Assembly (NCBI GenBank): GCA_037833965.1
Contig: AP031351.1
Coordinates: forward strand, 3,732,501-3,796,500
Source: Marchantia polymorpha subsp. ruderalis
Taxonomy: Eukaryota > Streptophyta > Marchantiopsida > Marchantiales > Marchantiaceae
Direction: 5' to 3'
DNA length: 64,000 nt
The notes below the pieces were generated by a model that did not search any database, had not been told where the DNA came from, and saw only the letters and a program-made list of their open reading frames with translations. A program made the position numbers and the translations under genes. How positions within the stretch are numbered: position 1 is the first letter of the stretch; each line of letters begins with the position of its first letter. Of this stretch, positions 1 to 11,967 are shown one piece after another.

Positions 1-1386
1 CAACATATCTCTACAAAATCTGAACACTACTGTTTTCGAAAAATTTTCATATCCATATTTTCTTTCACAATATATCACCTTCTTTCATCATCCATGATAT
101 ACTCTAAAGCATCGACAAAATTATTTCCATATTTTCTAAAGTGCCGATTCTATATTTTCTGTAAATAATCATTTTCGCAGATAACAATTTTGGATCTAAA
201 CTACCACATGACTGTTTCCTTGATTACAACTGAACCGCACAACTGCCACAACTCACGATGAAATTCTCGTCAATAACAGCTCCACTTCCATGATAAGAAC
301 GTTATTTCTTAGATAATTCTTCATTTCTTCAACCCAGTAGTGTAGATAATCTGCTCCACTTCCACGATAAGAACGTTATTTCTTAGATAATTCTTCATTT
401 CTTCAACCCAGTAGTGTAGATAATCTGCTCCCTCGTTGAAGCTTTGCAATATCTGCAGAAACGGTCCGGCCAAATTCCCTTCCTAATCTTACCGTAATTT
501 ATCAACAGCAGGCTGAAAGCTTGACACTGTTTATTCGTGCGCGTCATCACACTCACACGGTTAAACGCGGGTCCAGTCTAACCTAAAGAGACTTTGACTT
601 GACAGAGCTGGTTCTCATCTCGTACAATAGCGAGCTTACTTAGAAGTCTACGGGTTCAACCTTTCCCTCTATCCCTCTCAACAACGCTTTTAGAGCATGT
701 TCTGGTTCACACCCATTTATACGGGGTTTAGGTAAGCTCATTTCTTGAAATGATCCTTCATTTTCCTTCTCATAACACTTCCCATTCAAACTGTTCGGGA
801 TATGCCAACATACGCAAAAACCTAAAGCCTAAATTTAATTACCCATCTATTCACTGTTTCAAAACAAGGAAAAATTCCTGTAGACAACTTATACTATATT
901 TTGTTCAGATGACTGCTTACTTATTTTATTCCTGTAATACTTCCAATAACTAATTGTTCCAGATATGTCTATGTATACCGCAACTTGAAATCTCATAACA
1001 TTTCATCACATCTGTTTCCGATGTCGATACAAGATCAAAGCCCTAAGCCCCACATTCACACTCTCCGGAATTCTCTAATATAAACTGATTCCTCTTCTCA
1101 ATTCACATTCAACCAGAATTACTACAGTTTTTTTGGGATATGTGAATGCAATTTTACAAATTGTAGGAACACCGACAAGTATAATACGATAACACATATC
1201 AAATTGAGAATAAACTCCTCTTTTTTGTGTACAACTTTCGATTCTGCCACAAAATTTCCCATGCACATTTCATTCTGAAAACGATTTGAACTTTAATCCC
1301 AACAAGTTACAAATATGGACCTTATTGAAACTCAGTGCACGTTTGTAAAAGAATTTGTAGAATACTAAACCTACAGCATAGAACAT
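1..1386. other. intergenic, downstream flank of the uL6c gene
   Basis: No gene is recognised here; open frames are short and look random. The stretch lies beyond the 3' end of the minus-strand uL6c gene, so its right part may be that gene's 3' UTR. The only clear structure is a 74-bp tandem duplication at 279-426, listed separately. Confidence 0.5.
279..426. repeat. 74-bp tandem duplication, two copies
   Basis: The unit starting GCTCCACTTCCA at 279 is repeated at 353 and ends before GCTCC at 427. The copies differ at about one base (CCATGATAAG against CCACGATAAG), so the duplication is young. It overlaps no recognised gene. Confidence 0.9.
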
Positions 1387-2318
1387 TTACTTCTTCTTTC
1401 CTACTTTACCCTCCTTGCGTCTAACAACCTCATCACTGTACTTAATACCCTTACCCTTGTATGGTTCTGGTGGCCTCCACTTTCTAATAGCCGCTGCAAA
1501 GTCTCCTACAGCGCACTTATCACGCCCTGAAATGGTCAATCTGGTGTTTTCTTCCACCTTTACATTTACACCGTCTGGAATTGGGAGTCTTACTTGGTGA
1601 GAGAATCCCAAATTCAGTGTAAGATCCTTTCCGTCGAGAGCAGCACGGTATCCCACACCAATGAGTTGCAGCTTCTTCTCGAATCCCTTTGTGACTCCAA
1701 CAACCATGTTATCTGTGAGGGTCCTGTTCACATTTCAAAAATGATGCGGCATTCAGATCGGAGGTTTCAGGCAACTTTGTCCATAGCCTTAAAGAAGGTA
1801 TAATACTCGGGAAAAGGAGGGGAAAATGGCTCAAAGCCTGCTAGGAAAGGCTTCGAAACTCCATTGAGATACACAGCTCCCGACTTACTTCGTCTAAATT
1901 CGACGTGCTTTAAATGGTCTAGCTGAAGCACATAAAAGAAAGACAACTATGCTGTTGTCTTGCACAGAGTCACGGAGCCAAAGTACCTGAAAAGACCGTG
2001 CATTTGTCGAGCCTTGCGGGTATCCACTGCCCTCGTGACTATGATTTTGCCCGTCTCCTCGCGGGTTAGCAACACTTCACGAGGGTAAGATCGTGCGAGC
2101 TCTCCGAGAGGCCCCTTCACCACAAGACTTTGACCCTCTAGTTGAATGGTGACACCGCTCGGGACATCGATAGGTGCCTTTCCAATCCTCGACTCCTTAC
2201 ATTCAATTCTAAGCACTCCCGCACTGGCGGAAGAGCTGCTCGGGGCCGCGCATGATCCGCAAACTAGGGCATCTCCATTGAATGAGGTCCTGAGGGCACT
2301 GCACCGACAACACCTCAT
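1387..2318 (-). CDS. RPL6: plastid ribosomal protein uL6c (L6), nuclear-encoded, two exons
   Basis: Large-subunit protein of the chloroplast ribosome. Exon 1 is 2318-1987 and exon 2 is 1723-1387; the intron 1986-1724 has a GTAC donor and an AACAG acceptor, and phase 2 joins ...HGLFR to [10 protein letters not shown]. The product is 222 aa. Residues 1 to about 37 are Cys/Ser/Ala-rich and look like a transit peptide. The mature part begins near [13 protein letters not shown] and ends in a basic GKVGKKK tail. The L6 signature PEPYKGKGI and the motifs [20 protein letters not shown] and LGFSH are intact. A TGA lies in frame two codons before the ATG, which fixes the start. From memory it aligns along its whole length with Arabidopsis plastid RPL6. 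No defect was seen. Confidence 0.95.
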
Positions 2319-3100
2319 GAGTCAACAACAAGAAGAATGCTGTGAAAATAAATAAAAGGGAGAGACGAGAATCCATATTCGAGCTTCCGTAGCCTCCTCG
2401 GGGGGGTCACTAAACCATTGCCTCGACGTGGGCATGACTTCGTGGAAGACAGGCGAAATTCCAGTTGCAACAAACGGCACTCACTGGCGAATTTACGGTA
2501 AGCCTTTCAAAGGAAGAGAACGAGCAGCCAGAACCTTTCCTACTTCATTCACAACACAGACATTCCTCAACCATGCCTCCATAACCGCGAGACCTCAACC
2601 AGCTAGAACAAAATCGATCGACGAGAGCCACATTACTCCGACCTACTCCCAAAATTCACAATTGACACGCTTCCACTACGCCGGAAGACATTACATCCCT
2701 CCCGGTCAATTCTCCAAACAATTCGCGACCGGCTTGCTCACCCTCGTCGCCACCTCAATCAATCCTACGAATGTGACGTACCTGACGGGCGCGGACACCG
2801 AGAGGGCGCAATGCACAGACGCCATAGCCACGACGAGTCGAGAGACGCAACAGTCCCTGAGGGCGCGAGCCTTAATGCACCTGCTCTGCTATCTACGAGA
2901 GATTCATCGCCTTGCCGCGCCCCGCCCGTTGCCCGTCGTCTCCTGTCTTCTCTTATCCGAATAGCAGACGCAGGCAGGCACGCACGCACGCAGCCCCACG
3001 CAGTTTATCTTTCGACGTCCCAGAACTACGGTCGCCGCCGCTACTGCAGTAAGGGCTTCACTGCGCTCTCGCGAATCACGATGCAAGGGTTCAGATTCTG
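2319..3100. promoter_or_regulatory. upstream flank of uL6c, GC-rich
   Basis: This stretch is richer in GC than the flanks and lies immediately upstream of the minus-strand uL6c start, so it should hold its promoter and 5' UTR. A plus-strand frame of 178 codons (2428-2964) crosses it, but its composition is random-looking and no family is recognised. I treat it as an accidental opening. No core promoter element could be assigned with confidence. Confidence 0.4.
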
Positions 3101-3579
3101 ATTCTTCAAGGCTGAACTCGACTCACAGGGACCCACGTGTACTTTATAACTATTTGACTCCATTTCGTGTTCTTGCCGTTGATAATTATTTTCATTGGAT
3201 TGCGTTTCCAATTTTTATCTATGTTATCTTTGCATCGCTTTTTTAACTTCTCGTTCGTGTTACTTTTAATTTATTGAATGCAAAATGTGTGCTATTTTCA
3301 AGTGGTGTATACAGCTAGCTTTACTAGCTCTTACAATGGTGCCTTTTGTTATGTTTCTTCTCTCTTCCCGGTGACCATGTAGACTTGCACATCATGTGCC
3401 AACCTCAGCTGGCCAGCGCTCACGATATAAGAGTTTATCCATGTATTTTTTACACTCGTTCGCATGTGAAAGTACCATAAATAAATAATTTCAATAAATT
3501 TGTGAATCTCAAAATGTGGAACAACAAGTCTATGAGTGGCGCTACATTTTATATTGGTTCTTAGAAGATCAACTACAAA

Positions 3580-3747
3580 ATGAAGCTATGTTCGAAATTG
3601 CATATGCATATGAGTAAACTGAAGCTTGAGCAGCTTGGAGAGTCATCAAATCTTGATATGTATGAGCTGATTAAATCTGCAAGAAAGCTTATCAATCTAT
3701 CGTCTGTGAAGAAGAAGAAGAAGCTGGAAACACTTAGCTCCAGATAA
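3580..3747 (+). other. 55-codon open frame, coding-like fragment of unknown origin
   Basis: An ATG-to-TAA frame gives 55 aa rich in Lys, Leu and Glu (MSKLKLEQLGESSNLDMYEL, then a KKKKK run near the end). Coding-like sequence seems to continue just past it, for example a LDPDEFIDVLER-type stretch to about 3790. This looks like a remnant of a longer gene or of an old mobile element. No family is recognised, and there is no sign that it is expressed. Confidence 0.3.
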
Positions 3748-4502
3748 ACTTGATCCAGATGAGTTTATTGATGTGCTAGAGAGATAGATTGGGGTTAATT
3801 TTTCTGGACTTGGTTGACCTGGTATTGTAAAGTAACTGTATGATCGTTTGAATGTCATATAGACATCACTCTACGTTGTGCCATGTAATTAATTATTAGT
3901 TATCAATCATTGTTGATAATTGCGGTGGATAGAAAAGGCAAGAATTTCTAGCTCATAAACTGTGAATTATTCACTCTGTCCGGTTTTTGATTCGATATAT
4001 ACACTTTACGTTACATTTGAAGATGAAATCAAAATCAGTATGCATGTATACTGTGAAACGGTGCAACTTAATCACCAAATGATTATTAGTTTTCGTGCAA
4101 AGTAGATGACAATATCAGTTACAATAATTCAATATTTTATACAGATTGTATGAACATGACTTTCTTGTAACGACATAAGTCAACACTATATTGCAAAATA
4201 TCTTTGTCTATATATTTTTCATGACTTTTAAATGTTTTCTTTATTAATGTTCTATAGTTTACATGTCCAACGTTTTTTAATAAAAATCAAAAGAAATCTT
4301 GAGAGTCAATCAAAGGATGCAGTATTTCAATCGTTTAAATGATAAAATAGTCAATCATATGGATGTGCTCTTAAAAATTTCCCAGGATATGATTGTCTAC
4401 TTATATGTAGTTATAATTACGGATCCTTATAATTTTTAGGAGAAAGCAGCACTATTTTCTGCTTAAGTATTGGTAAAGAAATGAATCTAAGATTATGCTT
4501 GT

Positions 4503-4644
4503 AAAATAATTTGAATCTACCGTGCCGTTTGTATCAAAAAGGTAAATGAGAGAAAGTGAGCTAATTTTTCTAGTTTTAATTTCAACTTAACTTTGAAAAT
4601 AAATAGTTTTTGGATACAAAAGGCATGGAAGATTCATATTATTT
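4503..4644. mobile_element. short foldback (MITE-like) element
   Basis: An arm at 4503-4540 is matched in reverse complement by 4607-4644 (about 33 of 38 positions), with a 66-base spacer between. The arms carry GAATCTACCGTGCC against GAATCTTCCATGCC, and TTTGTATC ends. Size and structure fit a non-autonomous inverted-repeat element. I could not define a target-site duplication, so the superfamily is open. It sits 12 bases from the inverted gene copy at 4657. Confidence 0.5.
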
Positions 4645-4656
4645 TCTGATAAAATA

Positions 4657-4845
4657 TAGTAAAACCATGACATCACATTCCAGGCGGTGGCTTGTTGATG
4701 TGTTTTTGCTTCTCGAATCTGCAATGAGAGAAGTATTAGGCTCTTTGAGACAGAGAGCTGAGCTTAACTTACTTCTTTAGAAAAATTCTCAAGAAGTTGC
4801 TAGACACATCATAAGCACAGCGTACCATATGTCACCTAAATAAAA
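4657..4845 (-). pseudogene. inverted partial copy of the CAND-like gene (intron 1 end plus exon 2 start)
   Basis: Read on the minus strand, this segment reproduces 7841-8049 of the plus-strand gene at roughly 90% identity. It includes the 3' part of intron 1, the CTCATTGCAG acceptor and the first part of exon 2 (IR-AK-HQQATAWNVM). A 19-bp stretch present in the gene (after GATGTC) is absent from the copy, which resumes at ATGGTTTTACTA and stops. No other exon is present, so it is a DNA-level segmental copy and not a retrocopy. Confidence 0.9.
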
Positions 4846-6580
4846 CATAAATCATGATTTTGAATATGGTTCATCTTTTAAATATGAATCTAAAATGGAA
4901 ATAAAAAAGATGAATCATATTAGAATCATAACTTCATTTACAGCAATATTTCAATGTAAATAACTATATCAAGAAGTTTAAAAATATAATAATACACATT
5001 CTCAACCATTCAAAAATTAAATACAGAAAAAATTGTTTATGGGATGAATAATTCTTACATTAAATGGATTCAAATATAAGATGAATTGTATGATTTTTTC
5101 TACATACGATATTTTTCACACATTTTACTTTTCATATTCTAGTACATTCTTGTTGCAATATGATGTCTAACAATATTGATATCTTAGAGTAAAAACATAC
5201 ACAGCTATAACTTGCTGGGAGCAGCAAATCTTAAGTATTCTATATCAAATGATACTTTAAACTTCCTTAATACTCCACCACAATTTTACTTCTATTTTTA
5301 GTTTCAATTGATTTTAATACTCAAGCTCCTCCATGAAATTTGAATATAATTACAACAGATGAAGCAATTTAAAAAGAGTAGGTCTTTAAATGTAATGAAA
5401 AATTTAAGATTTGATTAATAACCTTATAAATTTTAATAAATTTATTTTATAAAAGACTAGTATGAGTTATGTATGATGTCCGGACCATTCCAATGTCACT
5501 TTTTTTCATCAAAAAACCCATATTTTTTTGAAAATATATGGGTTATTTTTTCAACTTGAGTTTCTTTTGCTTCTTTAATAATTTTTTGTTCTATATTTGA
5601 CACTTACCATCTTCAATTTGATATCTACTTTAAACCATTTAGCACAAAAAAAACACAAATTCTTTGGCAAAAAAATTTGAATACATACACAAGAAAAACT
5701 TGTTGCAAAGTGCTATCAAGATAACCTATAAGTTCTTGAGATCAAGTCCTATACAATTATTAATATCGCTATGTTAGACAGTACTTTCCGAAAGTTGTAT
5801 TAAAACTCAAATTTGTTCTTCTTTGTCTTTGATGTATAACAATCACAACTGATGCAAACTGTTTGTTAGTGGATATGATCATCTGTTATCTTGTAAGGAC
5901 TCATTCAAGCTCTTGCTGTAGTGATGTATGTTGGTGAATCTACATTCCAATGCATCAAGTCTTTTTGACTTGCACGAGCCTCATAGCTGCATTATGAAAC
6001 TATGAGGTTATGCTTTGGCTTGACAAAGCATTTCATTGTCATTTTTTGCGGGCATCTATCACTTGGATGCACATATAATCGTTGCCAATCTGAAGGCCAA
6101 AAGATACTGATTTGTATTATAATTGGATTCGTTATGATACAAGAGGATGAACAGATGCCATGATGAAAAGTTCACATGTTCTGAAATCGAATCGGGATAG
6201 AGTTGAGCCATATGTTACCATGTATCTATCGTGGATTTTCACTCATAACACCAATACAAATAATGAAAGTTGATTACTCATGCTCTTGAATAGTAGTTAC
6301 CTAGTGTTATATAAACAACCAATAAATATGAATAGATGTCAACAATACACTGTGCTTGATATGAAATTGAGCTATTAACTCAAATTTCGATACTTTGTGT
6401 GAGAAAGTGAGAGTTTTTTAGAGTATGCTATAAATAACATCAAATTCTTTAGTCAATTGCGCAGTAAATCGGTAACATGTTAATATCTTTTGACCAAAAT
6501 ATGAGTTGGTGCAAGGAATCACATGGTGGAAGAATGTTTTAGATGCCATTCATCAGAAAATTGGACACCCATGCAGTTGG

Positions 6581-7475
6581 TCTACATTGGCTGCCTTAGT
6601 ACACTTGTAGCGCCATCTACAAGTTTCGTTTCATCTTTGCACTGTGCGAATTGACGTTTTCCCCCCTGATACATTTGGCTATAATTATTACAGCACTCTG
6701 GGTTCCTCCAACCAGAAAAATCGAGCCATCTGCTCGACGTACAAGAACATGGATTGTTCTTGCGTCGAAGGAGAACAAACATGCGACAGGAAGGGAAGGA
6801 AGGGAAGAAAGGAATGCGTGGATCAGCAGCAGCAGGACAGGAAACGATGAAAGGAGCAAGGTTCGAGCATCCATCCATCGACAGGTCCATGCCACCGATT
6901 GATCGATCGAATGTTCGAGAGTGACTTCCCGTCGGCGGTTCGCGCGTTCTCAATCTGCGATTTGCTCCGCGCTTCTTCTTCTTCTTCTCTCTGTGTGTGT
7001 CTTTGTGTGCGTGTGTCTGTTTGAGTGTCCCTCTCTTCGGCGAATCGACCGCGTGCCACGCGTGCAGGAGGAAGGGAGCGCAGAAGCGATGCTCCGAGCG
7101 ATGATCGGAGCATCGATGCCGTTGAGAATGTGAACAATTTCCCTCCGAGGACGATTGGAGGTTGAGCGGAGACGGAACAAAAGGCAGGCAAGGCAGGGAC
7201 TGCGACACAGGGAAGCAGAACAGGAAGGGAGGCTTTGTCGGGAGGGAGGATTGATGGAATTTGCGATTCTTGATCGAGTTTGTGAAAGCACGAGGGTATG
7301 GATCGAGGAACGAGAAGAGGTCGTCGTTGAAGGCAGTCAAGAACAATCGGAGAGGAAGGGACTTCGGGAAAGGGAAAGTTCTCAAGTTTGACCTTACACA
7401 GAGCATCGGAACAGATTTTTAGTTGTGAGGAGGAACACAAAGGCATTGACAGAGATCACATCGCCGAGAGCAATC
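6581..7475 (+). promoter_or_regulatory. promoter and 5' leader region of the CAND-like gene
   Basis: This region precedes the seven-helix protein gene. It contains CT-rich and GT-rich simple tracts (6975-7025) typical of plant leaders and several upstream ATGs. Long minus-strand frames across it follow from the strand composition bias and are not taken as genes. The exact transcription start cannot be read from the sequence. Confidence 0.4.
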
Positions 7476-9762
7476 ATGGGGAAGTGCTTAGGTCTGGTGA
7501 GCTTGGAAAGCGTGTGGGCAGATATCATCCTCTTATTACCGGCGCTCCTCTTCCTAATCTTTCTTATCTCTCGGGTTCAGTCTAGTGTGAGAAAATTGGT
7601 GCACAGCAAGTCTCATATTATGGGCACATATTACTCCTTTTTATGGATTATTGCTATCCTCAACCTCTGCTGGTGTGTGCTTCAGGTATGTTTTGAAACT
7701 CACTGTCTTTGTCCGCTGGTTGTTTGTAATCAACGGCTTAGCATTTGAATCGTTATTGCATCTTTGGGCAAGTGGATATTCTTCGGGATTCGGGGTCTAC
7801 CGTCGAGCAAGAACTTGAGTTACTGGCGGATATCATTTTTATTTAGGTGACATATGGTACGCTGTGCTTATAATGTGTTGATTAACTCCTTGAGGATTTT
7901 TCTAAAGAAGTAAGCTAAGCTCAGCTCTCTGTCACAAAGAGCCTAATACTTCTCTCATTGCAGATTCGACAAGCAAAACCACATCAACAAGCCACCGCCT
8001 GGAATGTGATGTCGCTGGTTACTCGATTTGGCATGGTTTTACTAGAAGTGAGCGTGGTAGTATTTTTGTCTCAGGGCTACCTGATTAGTGGCTGGGATGC
8101 CCTTCTGCGCACGCTGTTGTTCTCCGGTGTATTTGCTGCCTTGGATGCCATTGTTAAGGTGTTTACCCTAGGCTGAGAGAAGTTTTTAATCACCTTACCT
8201 TCTATATTTGAATTTTGTGTTATTGGTTCCTACTTTGATAGCCACGCTGTTTATGTGCTCCTTACTTGAAATATTGAGTTGTTTAGCAAGTGAAATGTGA
8301 TGATTTTCTGTGAAAATTTATCGAGCCAACTAGTACCAAAAGCAACAAAGGGTAAACGGGTTTTGCAAAGAACAATATCTTTCTGTAGAGTTTGTCGGTG
8401 GAGCTTGGAATTGTTGCAAACTTGACATGGAATTTCGCATTGAGATGGGTAAAACTCACTTCGATATTCTTTGGACTTGGTAGAATCTTCTTTTGTTCTT
8501 GTCAGGACGATATTAATTTCACTTGTCGCTTATCGTGTGGAACACAGGCAGTTTACATTTTTGGGCTGGGAATTCCCCTGCTTGTGAACGAAGACGATGG
8601 TGGAGATTGGCGGAAGTGGGGTTTCTGGCTTGTCCACACCCTTCTCTTTATTGGAGTCTATCTCCTAATCCTCATCCTGCCCTATACGAAATGGCGTGAT
8701 CATTTACCTGGTGTGCACCCTTACCTATTGGTTTTTTACCCTCTCTTTTGGGGTAGTCCACATTCTGTTCATGCCGGTAGTTCTGGTGTCCAGAATAAGA
8801 ATCTTTATAAATAGCTGAAAGTAGTCATTGTACTACACATGCAAAGTTTGAGCTTTCTCGTTACAATCTCGGCAAATCAAGACTTGTTTGGAATGATTGA
8901 GAGAAAAAACACTCGTTTTCACTTCCGTGAAGATATATGGTAAGCCATGCTAGAGTCGCAGCTTGTTTGCAGAATTCGTTGTGTCGGCATGAATGGTTCG
9001 AGACAGACTACTTATTAACTATAGAGATTCGTGTTTTTTTATTCTGACTAGAAGCACACGATTCCGTTTCATGGGTGAGGAGGTAATGAGGGTTGGAGCC
9101 CGAGATGCTTACTGGGACTGGTATCTAACTCTGTTTTCGTTTTACAGCCCGTCCATCATTTTACCGATACGTGTTCATACTATTTGTTCTCAATAGCATA
9201 ACTGGTCTCGGAAGTTTCCTTCTGGGTCTCGGTGCCGACTTCGGACTTTGGTAAAATGACTTTCTCCTTGTCGTTACCAATATAACATCACTGGATTAGA
9301 GTTGTTTCTAATCTCACTGTGGAGCTTCTTGAAATGATAGTTCTTGGTCATGGAAAGTCAGCTCGCGTAAACAGAGCACTTATTTGTTGTGTAAGCTTTC
9401 TAACTTAGACACTAAATTTCATTACTTCTCTGGCGCTTACTGGTGGTGTTTGTGCAGTATATATGCCTTCACCAGCTTTGCGTATTACGCTTTCTACCCA
9501 CCTTTGTTGTACATGACATTTCTTGCGGACTTCTTCAGGGTATGTGGTCCTCTTCTCGATGTGCTCTGAATATATGTGAAAGAAACTTTTACATTTCTTT
9601 ATCATTCACCAACTTTCACGGTTCCTTGAATGAATTTGGATAAGTTGGTTCTGAAGAGTTTCAATGATTCATCTATATGCGCAGGAAGAAGACCTGCAGA
9701 TGGAGGATGTTTATTATTCTGAGATGAAAGATGCTGGATATTTTGATGCTGATTGGGAGTAG
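7476..9762 (+). CDS. seven-transmembrane TPRA1/CAND-type membrane protein, six exons
   Basis: Exons are 7476-7685, 7964-8158, 8548-8710, 9148-9250, 9458-9539 and 9685-9762, all with GT-AG borders and consistent phase. The product is 276 aa. It fits the Tmemb_40 (TPRA1) family, which in Arabidopsis includes CAND proteins named as candidate G-protein-coupled receptors; their ligand and signalling role are not established. About seven hydrophobic segments are visible, including ADIILLLPALLFLIFLI, GMVLLEVSVVVFLSQGYLI, YVFILFVLNSITGLGSFLLG and YYAFYPPLLYMTFLADFF. Family hallmarks are the TRFGM, SGWDAL and KWRD motifs and the acidic tail EEDLQMEDVYYSEMKDAGYF. An in-frame ATG at 7425 would add 17 residues; 7476 (MGKCLG) is preferred because the family begins near there. 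It is convergent with the transporter gene. Confidence 0.88.
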
Positions 9763-11967
9763 GTGTTTGGTCCGAAACCTTCCAGCCAGCCTACAGATAG
9801 TAAACACTTTCATCAAGACTAAAGTTATCTCTAGTTACGCTGGAGCTTTGAGACTTGACCAAGCGTTATGAACGGATAGGATATATCAGCAGGTCACATT
9901 GGTCCCAGAACTACTCTATACACGGCTGACACCTCCAGACCAAAGGAAGGGTGAAAAGACTATTTTCAGTTCGAAATCACTCACACTTCGCCCATCGTAT
10001 ATATAGAAGCAAAATTGAGCAAGCGTTCTGTGGACATGTAGAAATAGCACCAACGTTGCGCTCTGGATTTAAGGGGTTCCCTGGAGCCGAAGCTGTTCAA
10101 AGTTTGGTATGGTCTCCTTAGTCGCCTTCAAGGCATCCCGGATTATTACCTGTCGGGATTTCACAGGAGTCCTGCTCTCGGTTGTCAACAGTAGAGAGGG
10201 AATGCAAAAACGACGAGTCATGTCCTGTGATGTGGAAAATGCATGACTCTCCTTGCGTAGGATGCATCCCACTCAGCCTGTGGGATAAAATTTTCATGCT
10301 TACATAATGTTCAGAAAATCAGTGCGGGTCAGAGGTTTTTCCTCTTGACCTTCCGCTTTACGGCTGCAAGCTCAACGGATCGTTCTCCGATTGTGGAATC
10401 AGGCAAGGGTTTTGTGAGTCTTATCTTCAAGGAACGTGTGCATTTTATTAAGATTGAGGGTCTTCATGTGATTATGAGTTATCTCATACCTCTTGCGATC
10501 GTCAACTCTATCATACCTCAAGATTTTCAACTCTTTCATTAGGTACCATTTGTTGAGATCCATGTATTCTACCTTACTCTACCTGGGTGATAAATATTCA
10601 TCAGTTAAGTGGGAAAGTTTTAAATCTTACTCTTATGTCATTGAATTTGTAGCATTTGAGTACATCAGCGTTTGCCAGTAGTGACCGAGCAAGTGGACAT
10701 GTTTGCCGGACTGTACAGTGACTTCTTTGTACAGGTCACTGATTGATTTATGGTATCGTAAATTCGGTACCTATACACGTGTATGATAATTGATCGTTAC
10801 GTTTCCTGATATTCACGTTTATAAAGGTCCGCACCGAATCAAAACATTGCCTGGTTTGCTAAACTGGATATCACACTGGCTCTCCCACAGATCGCGGTCT
10901 GAACAGACCGAGACGATCCTGGACAAAGGCTAGAAACGATCACCATCAAAGACAGTACACTTTTGTGTTAACTTTGTACTGGAAGAGAACCCGCTGTCTT
11001 GATGTAGCAGTAGATTGACTCTGCACTCTGTATGTTGCGCGTATCTTCTGGACCAACACTCATGCACCGAGATCACAAACAATTTCGTCTACAGATTTTA
11101 CCCAGAGGAACCGAAATCCATTCAGCAATGCTCTTCAAAGTTAATACACTATCCACAATACTGAAGTTAGACGGGCCTCTAACCCAAACAAAGTCAGAAG
11201 TCGGTATTAGTCATCACGCAAAAGCCTCGTTTGAGGCTTTCCACTAACTGAAAGTTTGGAGCCAAAGTGAACAGTACTGGCTTCGTAGGAGCTAAGAGCT
11301 TTGTATCTAGCTGTATGAGCTATAACACCACGATCTGGAATCTGTCGTGGACAAACAGCAAGACATGGGAGAAGAACTATCCAGACGCATGCAGTGGCTC
11401 TGAGCGGGATTGCCTTCCCGAGACATAACGGAGTCCATCTTTCTGGACCCTCGCGTCTCGTATAACTAGCTGTTTGTTGAAAATCTGGGCTACGTCTTCC
11501 ACCTAAGGCTAGCTTGCACCACTTTGGGTTGAAGTTCAGTCCCCCGAGTGATCCAATCAAATCTGTAATCAACAATTTCTTCACTGGCTGACTATAAGGG
11601 CTAGGCCTGGCCTCTGGCATGGATGCTCCTCATTATACAAGGGCAGTTGATGTACCAAAATGGGGGACTCGTATTCAGGTAAAGATGAGTTGTGCACCGG
11701 TACTATGTACACCATCGGACTTAACAGATGCAGGCTCATCACGAGTTGCCCAATTACCCGAGCCTCCTCTTGGACTTGACAGATGCAAGCTCATCACAGA
11801 TTGCCCAATTTCCCGAGCCTCCTCCCGGACTTTGCAGATGCAAGAGAAATCCGAGGTCTATACAGAATCGAATTGGTTCGTGTGAGTGTGTTCCGACAGC
11901 TGCAGGCCAGTAACTGGGCAGAACATTTTAGTGGTAAGTTGACGACGGTGCAAAAACCATTGCCTCC
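9763..11967. other. intergenic region between two convergent genes
   Basis: The stretch separates the stop codons of the CAND-like gene (plus) and the EamA transporter gene (minus), so both 3' UTRs should lie in it. Open frames here, the longest being 137 codons on the minus strand at 11207-11620, match nothing I recognise. A 55-bp tandem repeat lies at 11721-11846. Confidence 0.5.
11721..11846. repeat. 55-bp tandem repeat, about 2.3 copies
   Basis: Units start at 11721, 11776 and 11831 (partial). Each begins with a variant of TTGACAGATGCAAGCTCATC and the two full units contain CCCGAGCCTCCTC. A period of 55 is not a multiple of three, which argues against a coding repeat. It lies about 120 bp past the stop of the minus-strand transporter gene, probably within its 3' UTR. 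Confidence 0.85.

Larger units (their letters stand above)
3101..6580. other. AT-rich intergenic island with fragments
   Basis: No intact gene. It holds a short coding-like piece at 3580-3747, a foldback element at 4503-4644 and an inverted copy of part of the neighbouring CAND-like gene at 4657-4845, all listed separately. The rest is AT-rich sequence in which I see nothing identifiable. Confidence 0.6.

Noticed and set aside
2428-2964. 178-codon plus-strand frame upstream of uL6c
   Set aside because: Random-looking amino-acid content, no family features, and it occupies the likely promoter of the divergent uL6c gene.
3530-6623. TGGCGCTACA at 3537 and its complement at 6610, as possible primer-binding sites of an LTR element
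   Set aside because: The shared stretch is about ten bases and no LTR pairs or coding parts accompany it.
6582-7446. Long minus-strand frames over the CAND-like leader
   Set aside because: They follow from CT/GA strand bias; three overlapping frames are open at once and none resembles a protein family.
11207-11620. 137-codon minus-strand frame after the transporter gene
   Set aside because: No family features, and it lies in the probable 3' UTR of the same-strand gene.
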